From the NCBI GenBank assembly GCA_026874595.1, contig CM049317.1, forward strand, positions 12,626,882 to 12,690,881: 64,000 nt of DNA, read 5' to 3'. The notes beneath the pieces are model-generated. The model was given only the letters and a program-made list of their open reading frames with translations, searched no databases and was not told where the DNA came from. Source of the DNA: Sipunculus nudus. Lineage: Eukaryota > Annelida > Sipuncula > Golfingiida > Sipunculidae. The position numbers were made by a program, and so were the translations under genes. The stretch's first letter is position 1. Every line of letters starts with the position of its first letter. Of this stretch, positions 61,330 through 64,000 are shown one piece after another.

Positions 61330-62460
61330 TGCTTGTCAGAGCAAAGGCATCCCAAATACCAGTGAATGAAGACGGCCTCGCCTTCAACAGGGATAAATAA
61401 ATTGTTTACACGATAAAACAACTAAAATCCAAAAAAACGACGATAAAAGCATAATATTTCCTGTTGGACGAATAAATACTAACGGTTACAATTACGTGTT
61501 TGTATAAAAAAACAAGCACTGTAGGATTTAATACATTGACAATAGATTGATTATTATAACATTGTATTGGTATAATGTCAAATGGGTCATTCACGTTCAC
61601 ATTGTGTGTTTGAAATAAGCTCTTGTTAATTGAACCACACGAGTACACTGCGTGGTTTCTGGTTTCCATCCTAACATACTTCGATTTATGTTCAAGCAAG
61701 TGTCGCAGGGTTATTCTTGGAGAAAAACGGTACTGGCGAATTTCCTCCAATTTATTACCCCAAAGAAAAATGCTGTTTGAATATATATCAAATAGTGTCA
61801 CTTAAATTAAAAACGTAATTCATAGTATATATTGAGAGAGTTGAACACAGTCATCACATTTGGCAAAAACTGATGGCAGAGTGTGTGATGGTTGACCAGA
61901 GCATTTCTACGTTATGTATAGCTGAATACGATATCAAATAATTGTAAATAATGGGAGAATAAAATTTAGTATTTGAGTACAAAATAATTATTGTGGTTTT
62001 ACTTTTAGCATGTATGTGTCTGTATTTTGTGTATAACTGGACTTTGGTGTGGTTTCGGGGAAACCCATATAAAATGGATGATTTACTATCCCTGACACAT
62101 TTCATGACCGAACATGATAGATGTCTCTAATCTATGACACTGTAACCTTAAAATATATTTATACACTTACCAAAACACTTAACACGGACCGTAATGTAAC
62201 TTTTACCTGATGCAATATTATTCCAAGCAACCTCAGATACACAATGTCATAACCACAGTGGTTTACAAAGTGCTTCGCGGATTATATATTCTAATGATTA
62301 CGTCAGATGATGACGTGTCCTGGTTATGTCATGCATTCCGGCTTGGCTAATGAAATCCGTCCTGGTTTATGGCCAGGTCAATATACATGTATTATTTGGA
62401 TACACGATTGATGATTTTGTATGATTCTTTAATGAATGTGTCGTCATTCCAAACCGTTTA
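61330..62460. other. Intergenic, no gene seen
   Basis: A 131-codon frame on the - strand (61406-61801) is the longest here. It shows no domain, no signal peptide and no splice context, so I leave it as unsupported. Confidence 0.4.
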
Positions 62461-62463
62461 TTT

Positions 62464-62795
62464 AAAAGATTAGGTCCATGGCCTGTTGATGGCATTGTCT
62501 ATTGAATTAATATGACGGTAAACGTGACCATATAAAATATAAACTTAATTTATTGTCTATTGGTTGTGTACAAGTAGTTGTAATGACTATTTTGAAACAC
62601 GCTCCGTTGCTCAAATTGTGGCGTTCGGCAGTTAGGACGTGGAGGGATGGAGGAAAAACGGAGGGCCCGGAGAAAACCACCGGCCTTGGACAGGCCACTA
62701 TACAACCGACTCTCATGGCCAGGCCAGGGATCGAACCCGGGTCTCCAGCAGAGAGAGCAGAGCGTTTTACCCCTCTACTATAAAGGCCCCAATGA
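62464..62795 (-). mobile_element. tRNA-derived SINE with conserved core
   Basis: On the - strand the head carries A box TAGTAGAGGGG and B box GGGTTCGATCC (about 62727-62782). The body has ggtggttttctccgggccct then ccgtttttcctcc, a core that I recall from conserved-domain SINEs of molluscs and other invertebrates. The 3' part ends caatgccatcaacaggccat. Open frames that cross it (R-P-G-I-E-P-G-S) are translated SINE. Confidence 0.8.
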
Positions 62796-62829
62796 AAAGA
62801 ATCATAAATGTGATAAGCCTTTTCTTACA

Positions 62830-64000
62830 TGATCTTATATGACTTACGTCACATGTACAGTGAATGGTCACATGACCATACATTTAAAGAAAAACAATGG
62901 TACAATGGCGGAAGGGTAAAGACGGGTTCCCCTTCACATTGTGTAGAAAAATTTGGAAAGTTAGGATGTAATGTTGAAATCTTGGGTATTTTAAAATGAA
63001 CAATTATGTAAAATCCGCTCATTAAGCGCCAATTTGACTGTTTCTAAGATTTTTAGGTCTAATAAGGCCCCCTCCCTGTGCCTCGCTCAACCCGGCCCAG
63101 GAAAAACATTACGTAGCTGTGGTATCACTGATTTCTAATTTGCTCAAATCACATTGAGTGCCTTGCCCATTTTCAAAATCCGGCCGACATCCGAATATTT
63201 TTACAGATTTATTAACGGGTCCCACCAAGTCAAATTATTCAGCGACAGAAAATAATTTTTCTTGAATGTGAAGGGGACGACAACCAGCCTCGTCGGAGCA
63301 TCTCTCCGAACACTCTTATGATTTCTTATGAGACTCCTTTATATATCTCGAGGCGTAACAGAGAGTGGGCCAGGAGGCCCAACAAAGCCCAGACCATCCG
63401 ATTAAAATTCTGCACAAATCTCGTACAATCAAACGATAGTCGGCCAAGCATGAGGCAGTACTTTAGGAATGCCCGTCTGAGGGTATATATAGCGCGCATC
63501 GTTGGGCCCCGCGGGCCACGCTTGGATCCGGGGGTATTTTACTCGGGAAATACTAGTTTAATATATGCTTGCTATTGTCCCAAATGCTATATATAAGCAG
63601 CAGCATATACACACTACGCAGAGAATGATATTTCTCCAAAATTGTGGATTATGGGTAAGCTTCCTGTTGTTTTAGGAAGGGAACAAGTCCAGCGGAAAGT
63701 GTCCTTAAAACAAGATAAGTAGTCCAGTATTTCAGTACGTCCTACCGTAGATTAAGGTAGGTTAACCGCAGGGGCCCATGGGAAAAGGCAAAGGCTTCCC
63801 ATGACAGCAGTACAATGGCACTTTTTAAAGGGAACTTACTTGCCGGAAGTTTCTTGCACTTAAGTTATGATAACTAGTCATATTCAGATGAAACACCTGG
63901 AATATCGTGTAATAAATCAAATTATTTATAGAAATATCGAGTTGACTGATAATTCCTTTTGTGAAAGTCGACACAAATCAATAGCCAATCGGAACTCTTC
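62830..64000. other. Right end of window, no gene seen
   Basis: A 92-codon frame at 63318-63596 has no recognisable motif. No element ends were identified. Confidence 0.4.

Noticed and set aside
61406-61801. 131-codon frame on the - strand
   Set aside because: Longest frame in the right part, but with no recognisable domain, splice sites or homologous copy; chance length is plausible in AT-rich DNA.
62553-62842. Three overlapping open frames near the SINE
   Set aside because: Overlapping frames across a tRNA-like SINE body; no independent coding evidence.

Overview
This window is animal nuclear DNA, most likely from a bivalve mollusc. It has intron-split genes, long AT microsatellites, tRNA-derived SINEs, an L1-like retrotransposon relic, and many non-autonomous elements whose bodies are diverged tandem repeats with oligo-T and 'gtccgtctgtc' leaders, which I associate with clam and oyster genomes. 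The species is inferred from repeat style and gene type only. About 97% of the window is non-coding.

The genes form a small MyD88 family cluster. MyD88 is the cytoplasmic adaptor that joins Toll-like and IL-1-type receptors to IRAK kinases, using an N-terminal death domain and a C-terminal TIR domain. Gene A is on the + strand and only its last two coding exons lie in the window (446-537 and 4395-4723). Gene B is on the - strand and appears complete: seven coding exons from the ATG at 39848 to the stop at 25958, all with canonical splice sites and matching phases, giving 447 residues. Between them, also on the - strand, lies an intron-containing MyD88 pseudogene (about 14105-16564). It keeps four recognisable exons but carries frameshifts, stops and a lost acceptor. 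A and B converge; the pseudogene has the orientation of B and shares a distinctive BB-loop residue with it.

Gene B is unusual. It encodes a canonical death domain, a MyD88-like intermediate segment, then a second death-domain-like segment, then TIR. Exons 2, 3 and 4 are all symmetric (phase 1-1), so each could be skipped without shifting the frame. The BB-loop proline of the TIR is replaced by phenylalanine.

Layout: 1-5000, end of gene A with a repeat element in its last intron; 5000-12540, nested tandem-repeat mobile elements; 13000-16600, AT repeats and the pseudogene; 17136-18455, a 33-bp minisatellite of about 40 units; 18500-25900, gene-poor DNA with a 105-bp tandem duplication, a 1.3-kb inverted-repeat transposon inside a TA run and a tandem-repeat element; 25958-39848, gene B; 40000-42000, upstream region and a 278-bp-period element ending in a hairpin; 42743-44700, a dead L1-like LINE; 45000-64000, no convincing gene, but SINEs, a SINE inverted-repeat pair, short satellites and several inverted-repeat elements.

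I found no wholly new gene system. The best leads are the gene B architecture, the A/pseudogene/B duplication history, and the T-tract-inserting tandem-repeat elements nested up to three deep.
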